64,000 bases of DNA from Scilla litardierei (lineage: Eukaryota; Streptophyta; Magnoliopsida; Asparagales; Asparagaceae), in NCBI GenBank assembly GCA_030789695.1, contig CM061141.1, forward strand, positions 321,596,452 to 321,660,451. Direction: 5' to 3'. The translations under genes were made by a program, and so were the position numbers. The first letter of the stretch is position 1; each line of letters opens with the position of its first letter. Below the pieces are notes generated by a model that saw nothing but the letters and a program-made list of their open reading frames with translations, searched no databases and was not told the DNA's origin. Shown piece after piece: positions 11,771-22,902 of this stretch.

Positions 11771-14398
11771 TTGGTATTTGCTAGAGTTCTAGATTTACAT
11801 TATCAAGAGGGCCTGCTCGTTGTTGGTTAATATCTTGGTGGTCGGTGTATCCTTGTGATCTGCATCTCTGACCTAGTGGAAACCGTGACAACGGAAGGCT
11901 GGACATAAGCATCACATTGGCCCGAACCAATATAAATCATGTGTCCCTTGGGGTAATTGCTTGATCTTGCGCGTGGTGGTTATCTTTGTACTTTCTATGA
12001 TTTCTTTACGATCATACTCTATTTGTTAAAGTTTGTGACAGGTTATTAAATCTATATTATTCCGATGCGTCTAACCCCAACAATATCTGCTTCGTTCACA
12101 CCCTTTACAGCCTTATAACACACGTCATTAATACTCCATTGGCTGTTAATCTGACCAAGGCTTCTTTATTAATCAGCAAACACCATTCCAAATCCACTGA
12201 GATTAGTGCCATCATTTGGAAAAGTGAGAAAGCAAGTCCTTGGAAGCAACTAGTTTGCATTTATGGATAACATCAAAACCCATCACATAAAAGGAAAGGA
12301 AAGTAGGCTCCTTTCACTTTCTTTCGTTTAAAGTCTAGAACATGCAACTTTTTTTTTTGGACCAAGATTTGAAGCATTGATCACGAGATCGTAAGCCTTG
12401 AAAGCATCTTGCAATCGCATTTGCTTGGTGCTTTAAAGCTTTTTTCCTTGCCAAAATGATCCTTTTACGAGACATCTCATTGTTTAAAGCAGGCTTTAGA
12501 GAACTTTAGAATCATGCACATGAATGAGAGAATATATTCTTTATACTAATTCACAATATAATCTATTTCCTTGTTGCTTTTGTATTTTCTGAAGTTGATA
12601 TAGTGGTCACCAAGAAAATCCAAGAAGTGTAACAAGTATGATTCAGTATTTCGCTACGTAGATTAATTATTATATTTGATGCAAGATAAAATGCCCTTTT
12701 TTTGAAGCAAGATAAAATGCCTTAACATTATTGGTGTTTGGTGTTGGTATTGGGGTTGACAGACACAACATGGATAATGTACTTCATTACCCATGATGAA
12801 CCTATTGAATTCAGGAAGAAGCTTGTCTTAACCCTTGACTGCATAATCCACTATAACTTGTTAATTAATCCCACCAAGAGTTTGCACTACTCCCTTGATG
12901 GGATGCTTCAAAGTTTGTGCCAAGGTTGGGGAAACAGCATTATCCCATATGCACATCTCAGGTATATATTCCTTGCACACATCTCTAATATATTCTGTTG
13001 TTCACCCCAGCTCTAGTGGAGAGAGAATATGCAACATTTGCATATCACATGGAGGCAACTGATCAACAATAGCACATGTTGGCTCAATGGGGGGCCATGC
13101 ACTCAGACTTTGTCTCTGCTGATGAATGTGACATGACTTCATGCCCATGAGAAACCCCTCTCTCTCCCAATTATGCTTAACACCCCCACCCCTAAAAAAA
13201 AACTTATACTTTGGCTTCCTTTGGTTATAATCAATTAGCTAGATGAGAACAACATGAATCATGATGAATGAATTTCTCCATCGTCCCCTTTGCCGACTCT
13301 TCATGAGAGTCGACCTTGTTTTTGTTGTGCGTTGATGACGCACATCACAGCGGAATACCCAGGATCGTTGATGACTGAGGACAGAGACAAGCAAAACAAA
13401 CAAACGAGAAGCGTTAAGTGAGATACATAACAACTTTATGCCATTGGCCGGCCAAGGGAACACCCGTGAGCTTTATTACGAAATGAAAAGAACAAATACA
13501 AACCTTCTCTCTTCACAACCGAAGAAGAAGCAAACAATGAACTCTCCAAAAAGCTCACAAACAATATCTCTCAAGGTTGGTTTTCACAAATGTCGGCTCA
13601 CAAATTCTCCAACGTGTTCCACACGAAACCCTCGTAAAAACTACCTATATATACCCCTAGGTTACAATAGGTGTCATCATCGAGGAGGAGTCCCCAAAAG
13701 ATATGAAACCCGACTTTAACGGAATTCATATCACATTACGGCTCTATGCAATCAATGCGCCGAACCCTAGTAGGAATGCGCTGCACCCTACTAGCTAGCC
13801 TCCGTCACATCCAAGTGGGCCCCGCTCCGCACGACCGAGCTTCCTCCTGAAAACCGAGTGATCCGAAGTGCTGACTCAAGCTGTTCGATCGAACCGTAGA
13901 GCTGCCAATCTGAGCCGCCGACCCTCACGACCGTTGGTCCCATATATTGCTGAAGTCACATAGCTCGTCCTTCGACCTATCTGACTTGTGCCGAATCAGA
14001 TGGATCGTATCCGAGCACGACGAGCTATCTCGGCACACGATAGTTCAACTCAACGCGGAAATCGAGCCAACTTCCACAGTTTTAAGTATGCAGATCTCAT
14101 GTCTGAGTATCATTATTCTCACAGAAATTTATTTCCAAAACGACAATAAAACAGGCGGAGAATCTCTTTCTCTAATCCCGGGTTTGAGTATAATTACCAA
14201 AAGTACGAGTATCATTAGCTTCAATCTCTACCTCCCTTGCTTAAATGGCCTACAAATACAACGTGTGTGGGGGGACAGTGGAAAGAGAGAGAGAAAAGCC
14301 ACAGACCCATCTCCTTCTTCATGGTCAAAGGGAGTACTGGCTTTGTCATGCACATCCTTTTTGTCTCTCAAAGAGTTCAGTGATGTGTGAAGATGGGT
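11771..14398. other. Unresolved non-coding region with possible old LTR sequence
   Basis: No ORF looks like a known protein. The segment about 13240-14100 resembles a minus-strand LTR: a TATA-like TATATA read leftwards near 13650 and a GC-rich part to its right. No ends, primer site or partner could be found. The rest shows only simple A/T-rich sequence. Confidence 0.35.

Positions 14399-14455
<57 letters not shown>
14399..14455. repeat. 57-base poly-G homopolymer
   Basis: Fifty-seven consecutive G, following GATGGGT and followed by TGAAAAC. It creates spurious poly-Gly and poly-Pro frames on the two strands. Exact length is probably unreliable in any assembly. It would form stable quadruplexes on the + strand. 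Confidence 0.95.
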
Positions 14456-14456
<1 letters not shown>

Positions 14457-15951
14457 GAAAACAGCAATAAATTATCTACATGAAGCCATCCCCCACCTTG
14501 GTCCACTCCCTCCCTCTCTTTCTTTAGTGCAACTGACAGTGTTGGCTTTTTACATCGCATTCCATTCTTTTCATGCTATCAATTGTGTGGGTGTTGGTGT
14601 GTGTGGGGTTGGTCCTCTCTCTTGTGTGCATGGCATCCAATATTTACTATTCACCCTCCTTTCTCTTCCCAGTGCATGAAGATTATGGGTTTTACTGCTA
14701 GCAAAGAGACTTAAGAAATGATCATGGCAAGGTTCTACAAATTAAAGTTAGCTAGAACTAACTTTACAATCATCTATGAGAGGTGAATGCTATATATACT
14801 TAGTGAGATTTCATGAAGCTATATATGTAGGGTAAAATTTAAGATGTGAATGTCCCTCTGGCACCCATGCTGATTGACTGAAACAGCTTAACATCCTCCC
14901 ATCAATATCATTACATTCTGATTTTACCAATGACAAAGTACAGCACATTTAGGCCATGAAGCCTGTGATAGCACTGATTTGATGTGAAGGGGAAAAAAAG
15001 GAGAGAGTAGGAGAAATGAAGGGCTCCACCATGGTGATCTCATTTTCATATACCTAACAAGAGATTCCATAACATATGATCATTTCTTGCTCTATTTATT
15101 GGATTTCATATAATTGATGTGGGGACAACTTAAAAAGTTGACATGATTTTGTGCAAGTTTTGATGCAAATAAAAAAGCATGTTAAGCATTTTTGGGGAGT
15201 CTTACTCCCAATTGGGCCATTGGTGTCTTTGAAGACTGATTGACATGATTCAATCTCTTTCTTTTATCAATGAGTTTTGTTGGGTTTAAAGTGATGGTGC
15301 TTTTGGCATGCCCTTGTTTTTTTTTGGTGCATGGCATGCCCTTGTTTGAAGGTCATGGTTCAAGCCTTGCTTTGAAAAGTGATTAGGAGAAAGAAAGAAA
15401 GTAAAAGAGAGGGAGAAAGAAAGGCTTATTTGGGAAAGAAAGCACCAAACCAGTCAGTGTACTACTAGTGTATTAGAAACAGCTTACTCTTGAGTGTATT
15501 CAATTTTATGGAGTCTCTGACATTTTTTTATACATCGAAAAGAATTTTAAAGCGTGCACTCTGAGCCTTGATCTCTCGCCTCCCAGGAGGGAAGGGGGAG
15601 AGCCAACCGAGCAATAGCTCGTTCAACGAGTTTCTGACATTTGTACATATGGAATGTGAAGATAAGACATATATTTTGAAAAGTTCAGTTCGTCGGCTTT
15701 CCAACAAGTTCGAATGTGTACATGTAGACATTGGATGGAGAAGCTACATGAACAAATTAGATGTAACAGACTGTTTGGATCCATTCCAAAAATGAATGTT
15801 CTTGATTTTTTACATGGTAGAAATTTTAGCACGAAATTCTTCTAGGTGTTGAAAAATATTGTAGGAACTAGGTAGTGTTACAACCCAAGTTTGGAGGAAT
15901 GTTGCAAACAATGAAGTTTATTGTTATAACTGGATTAGGCCTCATGTGAAC
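14456..15951. other. Intergenic sequence without recognisable genes
   Basis: A/T-rich sequence with short purine-rich runs and a small duplicated phrase GGCATGCCCTTGTTT (about 15308 and 15336). No coding similarity and no element ends are seen. Confidence 0.6.
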
Positions 15952-16191
15952 TGATGAGTGTTTATTTTATATACTTTTCATATAATTTTCACGTGCATTT
16001 CATACCACTCCACCACATATTTCATATCGTTTCTCCATTCTTTTGGTTTCTTTTTACTCTTGGGTCTCATTGGTGTATTTCAGGTGAAAACATGGAGTTT
16101 TGGGACCCTAGAGCAAGGATGAAGGCTTGGGGAGACAACAAGGAAGCAACGGGATTCAAATCATCAAGAGGAGCGACGAGGAGGTGAAGGT

Positions 16192-16499
16192 ATACACGGT
16201 CGTGTGCATTGCACCACACGGACGTGTCGTTTAAAGCCAAATAAGAAGAGCTGAAAACGAGAGCTACACGGTCGTGTAGCCTAGCATACAAGACCGTATA
16301 GGCTGACACGACAAAAGCCCCTATACGGCCGTTTATATGACGGTGTGAGCTGATTTGATGATGAGCTAGATGAAATCCTACACGACCGGTCGTGTAGGAT
16401 TTCACACGGTCGTGTAGCCGCATGAGAAAATTACGACAGAAGGTAATTTTTGAGTCATTATGGTGACACGGTCGTGTAGGATTCTACACGACCGTGTCG
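16192..16499 (+). promoter_or_regulatory. ACACGGTCGTGT palindrome array in U3 of LTR E
   Basis: About nine full or partial copies of TACACGGTCGTGTA or its variant TACACGACCGTGT lie in 308 bp. The last copy ends about 75 bp before TATAAATA at 16573. The central CGGTCG matches the centre of the LTR G and B palindromes, but the flanking arms differ. Confidence 0.8.
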
Positions 16500-17002
16500 G
16501 GCTAGGTTTTCAAAGGACATCTTGGCGCCGGCAAGGGTTATTTTGGGGATTTTCTGGGTTTTATTGGGTTAGTATAAATAGAATTTTTGTATTATTCTTT
16601 TGAATCTTCTTCCAGACTTTTGTAGCAGCTTTTTCAGAGTTCTTCTCAAATCCTAGGTTTTTACGCCTTGATGTAGCTACTATTCTCTGCAACTTTTTGG
16701 AGCTTTTTGGATTGGATTACAATAAAGGTTTGGTTTTTATTGCCCTTTCTATTGTTGATCCTCAAGGTAAGTGTTTCTATCTCTTCCTGTCCGTTTTTAT
16801 GCATCCATTTTTGAATCTGATTATGTTTATCTCCATGGATCGTGAGTATTTCATCATCTAGGACTTAGGGTTGAACCCTATTGTGATTGTGCTATGGATT
16901 GAACTAATATTGACTGATTGTTGAATAATTGTTGATTAGGGTTTTGTTAGGATGATTATTATCGTCATATATTGATCTCCTCCCTCGTGGATTATTGAAT
17001 TA

Positions 17003-17194
17003 GTCGCTAACAATAGTTGGGGCTAATTTAGGATTTTTGATCCATATGTTAATTCCTACTACTTATGTCGCTAACAATAGTTAGGGCTAATTTAGGATTT
17101 TTGATCCATATGTTAATTCCTACTATTTATGTCGCCAATGATAGTCAGGCGTAATTTAGAACCCTCCTAACATCGACTTAAATTATATCCACGA
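17003..17194 (+). repeat. Three-copy 64-bp tandem repeat in LTR E
   Basis: GTCGCTAACAATAG starts at 17003 and 17067, with a diverged third copy (GTCGCCAATGATAG) at 17131. Period is 64 bp. Each copy has flanking complementary arms (for example AATTAG/CTAATT around copy 1), so each can fold into a hairpin. Confidence 0.8.
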
Positions 17195-17247
17195 TGGTGG
17201 CATGAAGGAGTGCTGGGAATATTTGTTGAGCATCATGCATCTATTGT

Positions 17248-17297
17248 ATGTCAATGACCAACGATAGTTGGTTTTGACATAGGATAGATAGTCCTAT
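17248..17297 (+). other. Two hairpins with GATA/TAGATAG loops in LTR E
   Basis: Hairpin 1 pairs ATGTCAA with TTGACAT (17248-17280) and, inside it, ACCAAC with GTTGGT around the loop GATA. Hairpin 2 pairs ATAGGA with TCCTAT (17279-17297) around TAGATAG. The two overlap by two bases. Confidence 0.75.
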
Positions 17298-17622
17298 CAT
17301 AGCATCACGATAGTAGTGGATATGTGATTACATTAGGTGCAACAACCTCACCCTCATGCATAATTCAATAACCAGTCAAGTGAGATTAATCCTATATAAC
17401 CTTAATCACAATAGCCGGGATACTTGGCCCTAGAGCTTTCTTATATTTGTATTCCCTTAGAAATTCTCTCCTTTGTCGTGACTTATCGTGTAGCTAATCA
17501 AACCTAGAAATAAATCGGTACTCAATGTTTGCCTCCAAATGGATCGACCCGTAAGTACATAACTGACACCGTCCGCTTGCGGTACAAATATTAAGACTTA
17601 CATCGTCACACGAACAAGTTTT

Positions 17623-17640
17623 TGACGTCGTTGATGGGGA
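17623..17640 (+). other. Mutated primer-binding site of element E
   Basis: TGACGTCGTTGATGGGGA stands where TGGCGCCGTTGCCGGGGA is expected. All changes are G to A or C to T, as expected for decay of methylated cytosines. Confidence 0.7.
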
Positions 17641-17762
17641 GGCAACGCCTGATATTGGTTTAATTCTATGTTCATTAGACTACACATTTTTCTTTTTCTT
17701 TTTTCCTTTTTCTGTTACTCTTTTGTGTACTGACATCTCCTTCTAGTTTTATTTACGGTGTA

Positions 17763-18403
17763 TGAGCAGGAGATCAATGAGTGCTGAGGACTTACTTCCT
17801 TTGAACCCCAAGAAGGAGGCTACCGCACGTAGGATTTAACGATGAAAGGAGGAGGAGGTTAGCACAAAGAGAGCTGGTAGAAGAAGCACCTCCCCCACCA
17901 CCTACCAAGTCCCTCTTAGACTTCTCTATGCCATTCAACAGATTGACGTCCAACATTGCTCGCCCACCCGTCACCGCTAATAATTTTGATCTAAAGATGT
18001 CGTTCATCATTTTCATACAGCAGGACCAGTTTGGGGGATCCCCCCATAGATAACCTAAACGATCACCTCGACACCTTCCTGTAGAAATGTGAAACACTCA
18101 AATTGAATGGTGTCTCTGAGGACGCCATTAGGCTAAGACTCTTCCCCTTCTCCTTAAAAGATAAAGCTAAAGAGTATTTTCTTCGTGGGATAGTCTATCT
18201 AGAGCGTTTCTAACAAAATTCTTTTCTCCATGAAAAATGGTGAAGATGAGAAATGAGATCACTTCCTTCTTCGAATTTGATCAAGAATCGATGTACGAAG
18301 CATGGGAGAGATTTAAAGAGCTACAGAGACAATGCCCACACCATGGAGTTCCTGACTGGCTCCTCATTCAAATAGTATACAACGGGCTTGGTCCACTTGG
18401 ATA
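17763..18403 (+). pseudogene. Athila-type gag relic of element E
   Basis: Starts MSRRSMSAEDLLPLNPKKEA, typical of the Athila gag amino end, then breaks at a stop after 25 codons. Downstream pieces in shifted frames still read FSLKDKAKEYF and EAWERFKELQRQCPHHG, which are landmarks of the retrotransposon gag domain (capsid-like). At least one early stop, a frameshift and later stops disrupt it. It ends where the truncated LTR G begins. Confidence 0.75.
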
Positions 18404-18493
18404 GTAACTTCGAAAACAATGTAGTTTTACCGCAAGTGTACGGTTAAGTGGTAAGCGGGTAACGAATCATGGGAAGGAACTATTGGTGTGTGT

Positions 18494-18775
18494 ATATATA
18501 TATTGAAAACCCAGAAAAATCACCAACCCCCTCCCCCCGCCTTCGGCTTAGGAGGGTAAGGCGAGAGCCCGGCCGAGACTATGCAAACTGGGGGGTGATC
18601 GTCGTGCCCCAAGCGGCCCCCGGGTTAGTCCGAGAGGGGAGATGTAGCCCTATGGTAAATAACTCCACAAAAAATTCCACAATAATTACCAAGTCACAGC
18701 AGCCATAGGCCTCGAACCCCGCACCCCTTGGCTTTGGAGTGGAATGACTTACCACTAGGACACCCTCTCGTAGGC
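18494..18775 (-). mobile_element. tRNA-derived SINE with 16-bp target duplication
   Basis: On the minus strand the element starts near GGGTGTCCTAGTGGTAAG, which holds an A-box-like TAGTGGTAAG. About 35 bp further is a perfect B box, GGTTCGAGGCC. These form the internal RNA polymerase III promoter of a tRNA-like head. About 200 bp of unrelated body and a TA-rich tail follow. Flanks are direct repeats AACTATTGGTGTGTGT at 18478-18493 and 18776-18791, as expected of LINE-machinery insertion. It encodes no protein. The head does not fold as a complete tRNA, so it is not a tRNA gene. Confidence 0.85.
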
Positions 18776-18782
18776 AACTATT

Positions 18783-18783
<1 letters not shown>

Positions 18784-18840
<57 letters not shown>
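18784..18840. repeat. (TG)n microsatellite
   Basis: About 28 TG units immediately right of the SINE. The run begins inside the SINE target duplication, which ends GTGTGTGT, so it probably expanded from that sequence. Confidence 0.95.
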
Positions 18841-18843
<3 letters not shown>

Positions 18844-19037
18844 CTAAGCTATTGTGGATTGGTGGCGAAGAAATATTGGTGTCACAATCGTTCAAGGTGT
18901 TGTAAATTCAATTTATAAGAATGCCTAGGGCTTGGGAATCCCCATTATAGATTTCAAGCAATCAATGTGAGACACGAATTTCTACATTACTACACTTGAT
19001 TTATGGTGAACTTGTCGCAACTGAATTGGGAACCAAC

Positions 19038-19280
19038 GCATGCTCTCACGCTATGCAAGTCTATGGTAATCTAAACTAGAGCATCGCTATCTCGCAAGAC
19101 TAATTCAAATTACTGGCATTAAGATCGACAATAATATTCAATTCCAACTCAAGCTCGCTCTCGCGCAACTTGGGTTTGAATCTAGATCATGATAGTTCGT
19201 ATCCGCTTTACGGTCGTACAAACGAATATAATTATAGAAATATAATAAAGATGCTAGCTTTGGTCGCTATCGCGCACCAA
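19038..19280 (-). other. Variable-stem hairpins in LTR G
   Basis: Given on the + strand: GCAT/ATGC around GCTCTCACGCT (19038-19056); AACTCAAG/CTTGGGTT, with one G-T pair, around CTCGCTCTCGCGCAA (19146-19176); TTGGT/ACCAA around CGCTATCGCGC (19260-19280). Loops are similar; stems differ but stay paired. Confidence 0.75.
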
Positions 19281-19847
19281 CTCTAGGGAATCTCGATTAT
19301 AGATTTAAATCGAATATCTAGAGCTTTCCTTAGATCAAGATCCTCTCTCGAGCTCTCAAGATCCAATAGAAATCCCTAGCTATCCATAGTAAATCAATCA
19401 CAATCTAACCATTAACAAGTTTAGCGACATAGCAATTCAATAGATTTCACAAATTATACTTTAAATCCATAGGGTTCATCTTTTTGCCCTAGAGCAAAGA
19501 GACTACTCACAATTCATCATACAAATCATGTTAGAAATAAGTTATACAATAGAATTCATCACAAAACTCAGATTTAGAGAGATGTATAACATAAAAATAT
19601 CAACTTGCAAGCGTTTAGACAAACCAATTTTTGAATACAAGCTTCAAGAATAAGAAATTTTGATCCTTCTCTCCAATCCGTTTGCCAAAAGAAAACTTGA
19701 ACTAGAATTAAAACTAAGAAAATTGTTCTAAAGAGTCTCTCCTTGGACTAACTGGGTATTTATAGCCGACCAAAAGAATCAGAAAATCCTGACAGATTTT
19801 CCCATAAACAGCTGCAAACCCTAGATTTGGGAATCTGCTCGACAGCG

Positions 19848-20167
19848 CACTCGGCAGAGTGGACTGCTCACTACGTCGAGTGAGAAATCTGTAGGAATTG
19901 GGTTTTATTTCAGCGTTTTGGAAGTTCAGACCACTCGGTCGAGTGAGATTCATACTCGGTCGAGTAGGACCTATTGCACATCCTCCCAAAAAACAGAGAA
20001 GCGTCGAAGGATTTCTTCACAATTTTTATCTCCACTCGGTCGAGTGGGCTTCTCACTCAGTCGAGTGGGCTGCTTCACTTGGCCGAGTACATTATGGCTC
20101 TTCTTCAAGCGGGATAGGTCGTGTCAGCTTCACTCGGTCGAGTGGGCTGCTTTACTCGGTCGAGTAG
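19848..20167 (-). promoter_or_regulatory. CTCGGTCGAG palindrome array in U3 of LTR G
   Basis: About nine copies of CACTCGGTCGAGTG or close variants lie upstream (minus strand) of the TATA box at 19757-19764. Related to, but distinct from, the CTCGGCCGAG motif of LTR-1. Confidence 0.75.
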
Positions 20168-20471
20168 CCTCTTTTTGTACTCTTCTTTCTCTATTCTCTC
20201 TTCCTCGTCGTTTCTTTTGCCTTTGTTCTTCTTCTACTCATCCTCCAGCACTGTTAGCTTCCTGATATCATCGTTAATGACGCTTCGGCATGCGTGTAGG
20301 CGTTTGTGGCTCCAAATTACTCCCGATTGCTCCATATTTCCTGAAATCAAACGAAACAAACGAATAGTGAATTATATCATGAAAATGTCGTATAATCATT
20401 AAAATCGTGATATGAGCAATCGTTATGGGTTGGAAAATTGTAGAAATAAAGTGTAAAATATGAGCCTATCA

Positions 20472-21441
20472 AAATCTCCCAAGCTTACCTCTTACTCGTC
20501 CTCGAGGAAGATAAGTAAAAAGTGAACTTGGCGAATAAAATAAAGAAAAATCAAATAGATGAAAAAGAAGATGAAGAAGGGAAGTGCTAGATCATTCTCT
20601 CAGAACTCGGGTTTGCTTACTCAAATAGCACAAGCAATGTATAAGAAACATCACAAAGCTTCTATTTCGATATCATCTTATATGGGTGCGCTTGATAGAA
20701 AAACTAAGAACAACGTGAATCATATGAAATATGAAATCGTTGTAGAATCAAACATCGTCTAAGGCATAGAAAAACGATATACATAATCATAGACAAAACA
20801 CTTTTCAATTGACTGCTTCTACTTGGAGTATAAGAGATATCACACAATTCAAATCAATAAGAATAGAGAGAGGTGGTTTTCATGAATTTCATGCCAATTT
20901 TTCAATTCATAGATGTCGTTATACTCTAAGTCATCTCCCTAAGTATAAGAAATTACCTATCTTAGGTCGTTAATCACATATAAGTAGCCACTCTCACACA
21001 CACCATTAGATCTCCTCCCCCAAGCTTATATATAAGCGTGTGGCATCAAATATGAACTATTTCCCATATATATTTTTTGTAGCTCCATATATGAAAAGGA
21101 AATCAAGGAAGAAGTAAAGAAGGGGATTGTGTATATACAATGAAACTTTTTCCTTTTCTTTTTCTTTTTCTTTTTCTTTCTTTTTTTCTCTCAGTTTTTA
21201 ATACATAAGAACAATCCCAAAGAAAGATGCAAAGATATAAATTTTTCTTTTCTTTTGAGTTTTTGGGATAATGGAGCTTATTTCTTTTTAGCATGGGGAA
21301 GATGAAATAATAAGATTCACTTAAGGAGAGATTCACCAATGATTATATGTATAAAAATACTCTTCAAGATATGTGGAGAAAGAATATATGATAAGGCTTG
21401 GTTCACTCTTTTATATATGCACAACAACTTCAGCAGGGTAA
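20472..21441 (-). other. 3' internal region of element G, non-coding
   Basis: The part next to the LTR reads, on the minus strand, CTCGAGGACGAGTAAGAGG before the purine tract, a familiar arrangement upstream of gypsy 3' LTRs. The rest is A/T-rich with a pyrimidine run at about 21140-21200. No supported coding region. Confidence 0.5.
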
Positions 21442-22902
21442 TGTTTGTTGGATCCTGTGGATGGCAAACAACACTAGAAGGGGGGTTGAATAGTGTTGTA
21501 TGAAATAAACTTTTTCGTTCTTAGTAGATTAGCACAAATCAAAGCCTTCTAATGTTGCCTAAGAAACCAAGTAGAGTGATCTACGCTTGGTTCTTAATCA
21601 ACTCAATAAATTTTCAAATCAAATCAAAGACACAGATCTTCTGGTAGTCGACTCCCTATGAACAGTAGTCGACTCCCGGAGGGAAATTAAGCACAGCTCA
21701 GATAGTTAAATACTTAATGAAGATATATAAAATTTACACAGAAGTATAAATACAAAACTGATCTTTGCAGTATATTATAAAAGAGCTACAAGAATATTAA
21801 ACAAAGAATAATTACAAGTTAAATAAGAATTGCTTGCAAAGATAATCGAACACAGATCAGCAAACGCAGACACAAGGATTTTTATCCTGGTTCCCCACAA
21901 CTTGGGTACGTCCAGTCCCCGACCAATCCGGTACGAGATTTGCACTATCTGTCTTAGCAAATACAAGCACCTAACTTCACCTGTTAGGATTTCCAACAAC
22001 CTAGCCTTAACCAGGATTTCCAACCACAACACCTAGACTTGTCTAGGGTTTCCAACAACAACACCCTTACACCAAAGGGTAATCACAAAGAGAAAAACGA
22101 TATCCAATTCACCACAATTGTTTGGTGGAGATTGGATTTACACCCAAATTCTATAGCCAATAATAATAGACAATTACGTGCTTTAGTGGCTTTATAGAAT
22201 AAGATTCTAGATCACACAAAGATACGAATGAAGTCTTTGTGATCTGAATCAAATGTTTTTCAAAAAATCCTTTTAAATAAAAATTCGAGAATAAGTAATG
22301 CGGATTTTGAAAAACAGATAGCCAAATAAAATTCGATCTTCATAAAATAAAATTTTAAAGAAATTGCAAGATCAAGAAATAAAAACTGATTTGGCTAAGA
22401 GATAATGAGAGCTGAGAATTTTAGAGCGTTTTGCACAAGAGAATTTGATTTCAAGAGTTGTGTGTTTTCTGAAAGAAAATGGTCCTCTATTTATAGGAGA
22501 AAACTAAGAATTTGAATTTCAAATTCATTTGACTTTTGTCCCAAAAATCATGGGAGAATTAAATTATAGATATGTCAGAAGTCAAGTCAAAACGTCAAAC
22601 TTCGACAGCTAGTAGTCGACTCCCTAGAGTTGGTAGTCGACTCACAGAGTGTTTCAGGAGAAATTGATTCTCAGCTGGTACTCGACTCCCTACCTTTGGT
22701 AGTCGACTCCCAGAGGAGTTTCTTCTGAGACACTGCTAGTCAATCAAGTAGTTAACTCCACGGTGCAGTGGAGTTTCACTACGAAAATTCAAAGTGACTA
22801 GAAAAAGCTCTCAATAACTTTTGAAAATGATTTAAAAGATATTTAAGATGTTTTTGAAATCATTTGTGTGTGTGTGTGTTGTCTATACGATTTGCTTTAA
22901 CA
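21442..22902 (-). repeat. LTR H with AGTCGACT palindromes
   Basis: Probable LTR with ends TGTT...AACA (left end TGTTTGTTGG or TGTTGGATCC, right end TTTAACA). Read on the minus strand, GTAGTCGACTCCC motifs (22613-22712) lie upstream of TATAAATAG (about 22488-22495). Two more copies are at about 21643-21677 in the opposite half. I found no target duplication, primer site or partner, so the ends are approximate. It may be a solo LTR. Confidence 0.6.

Larger units (their letters stand above)
15952..17616 (+). repeat. LTR E, 5' LTR of an Athila-type element (1665 bp)
   Basis: Begins TGATGAGTG and ends CGAACA, six bases before a primer-binding site (17623). U3 has an array of ACACGGTCGTGT-type palindromes at 16192-16499. 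TATAAATA is at 16573-16580. The U5 part has a 64-bp tandem repeat (17003-17194) and hairpins (17248-17297). A gag relic follows. Confidence 0.8.
18419..20471 (-). repeat. LTR G, 3' LTR of a minus-strand Athila-type element
   Basis: On the minus strand it starts TGATAGGCTC at 20471, right after the purine-rich AAGCTTGGGAGATTT, so it is a 3' LTR whose internal region lies to the right. U3 has CTCGGTCGAG palindromes (19848-20167), TATA is at about 19757-19764 (minus), and hairpins follow in the downstream half. Its far end near 18419 is truncated compared with LTR-1. A SINE interrupts it at 18494-18775. Confidence 0.75.

Noticed and set aside
14228..14679. Frames with poly-Gly or poly-Pro across the G tract
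   Set aside because: They are produced by the homopolymer and have no other protein-like content.
18494..18775. Possible tRNA gene (A box and B box on the minus strand)
   Set aside because: No complete cloverleaf follows, and exact 16-bp target duplications enclose about 280 bp including a tail. It is a SINE.
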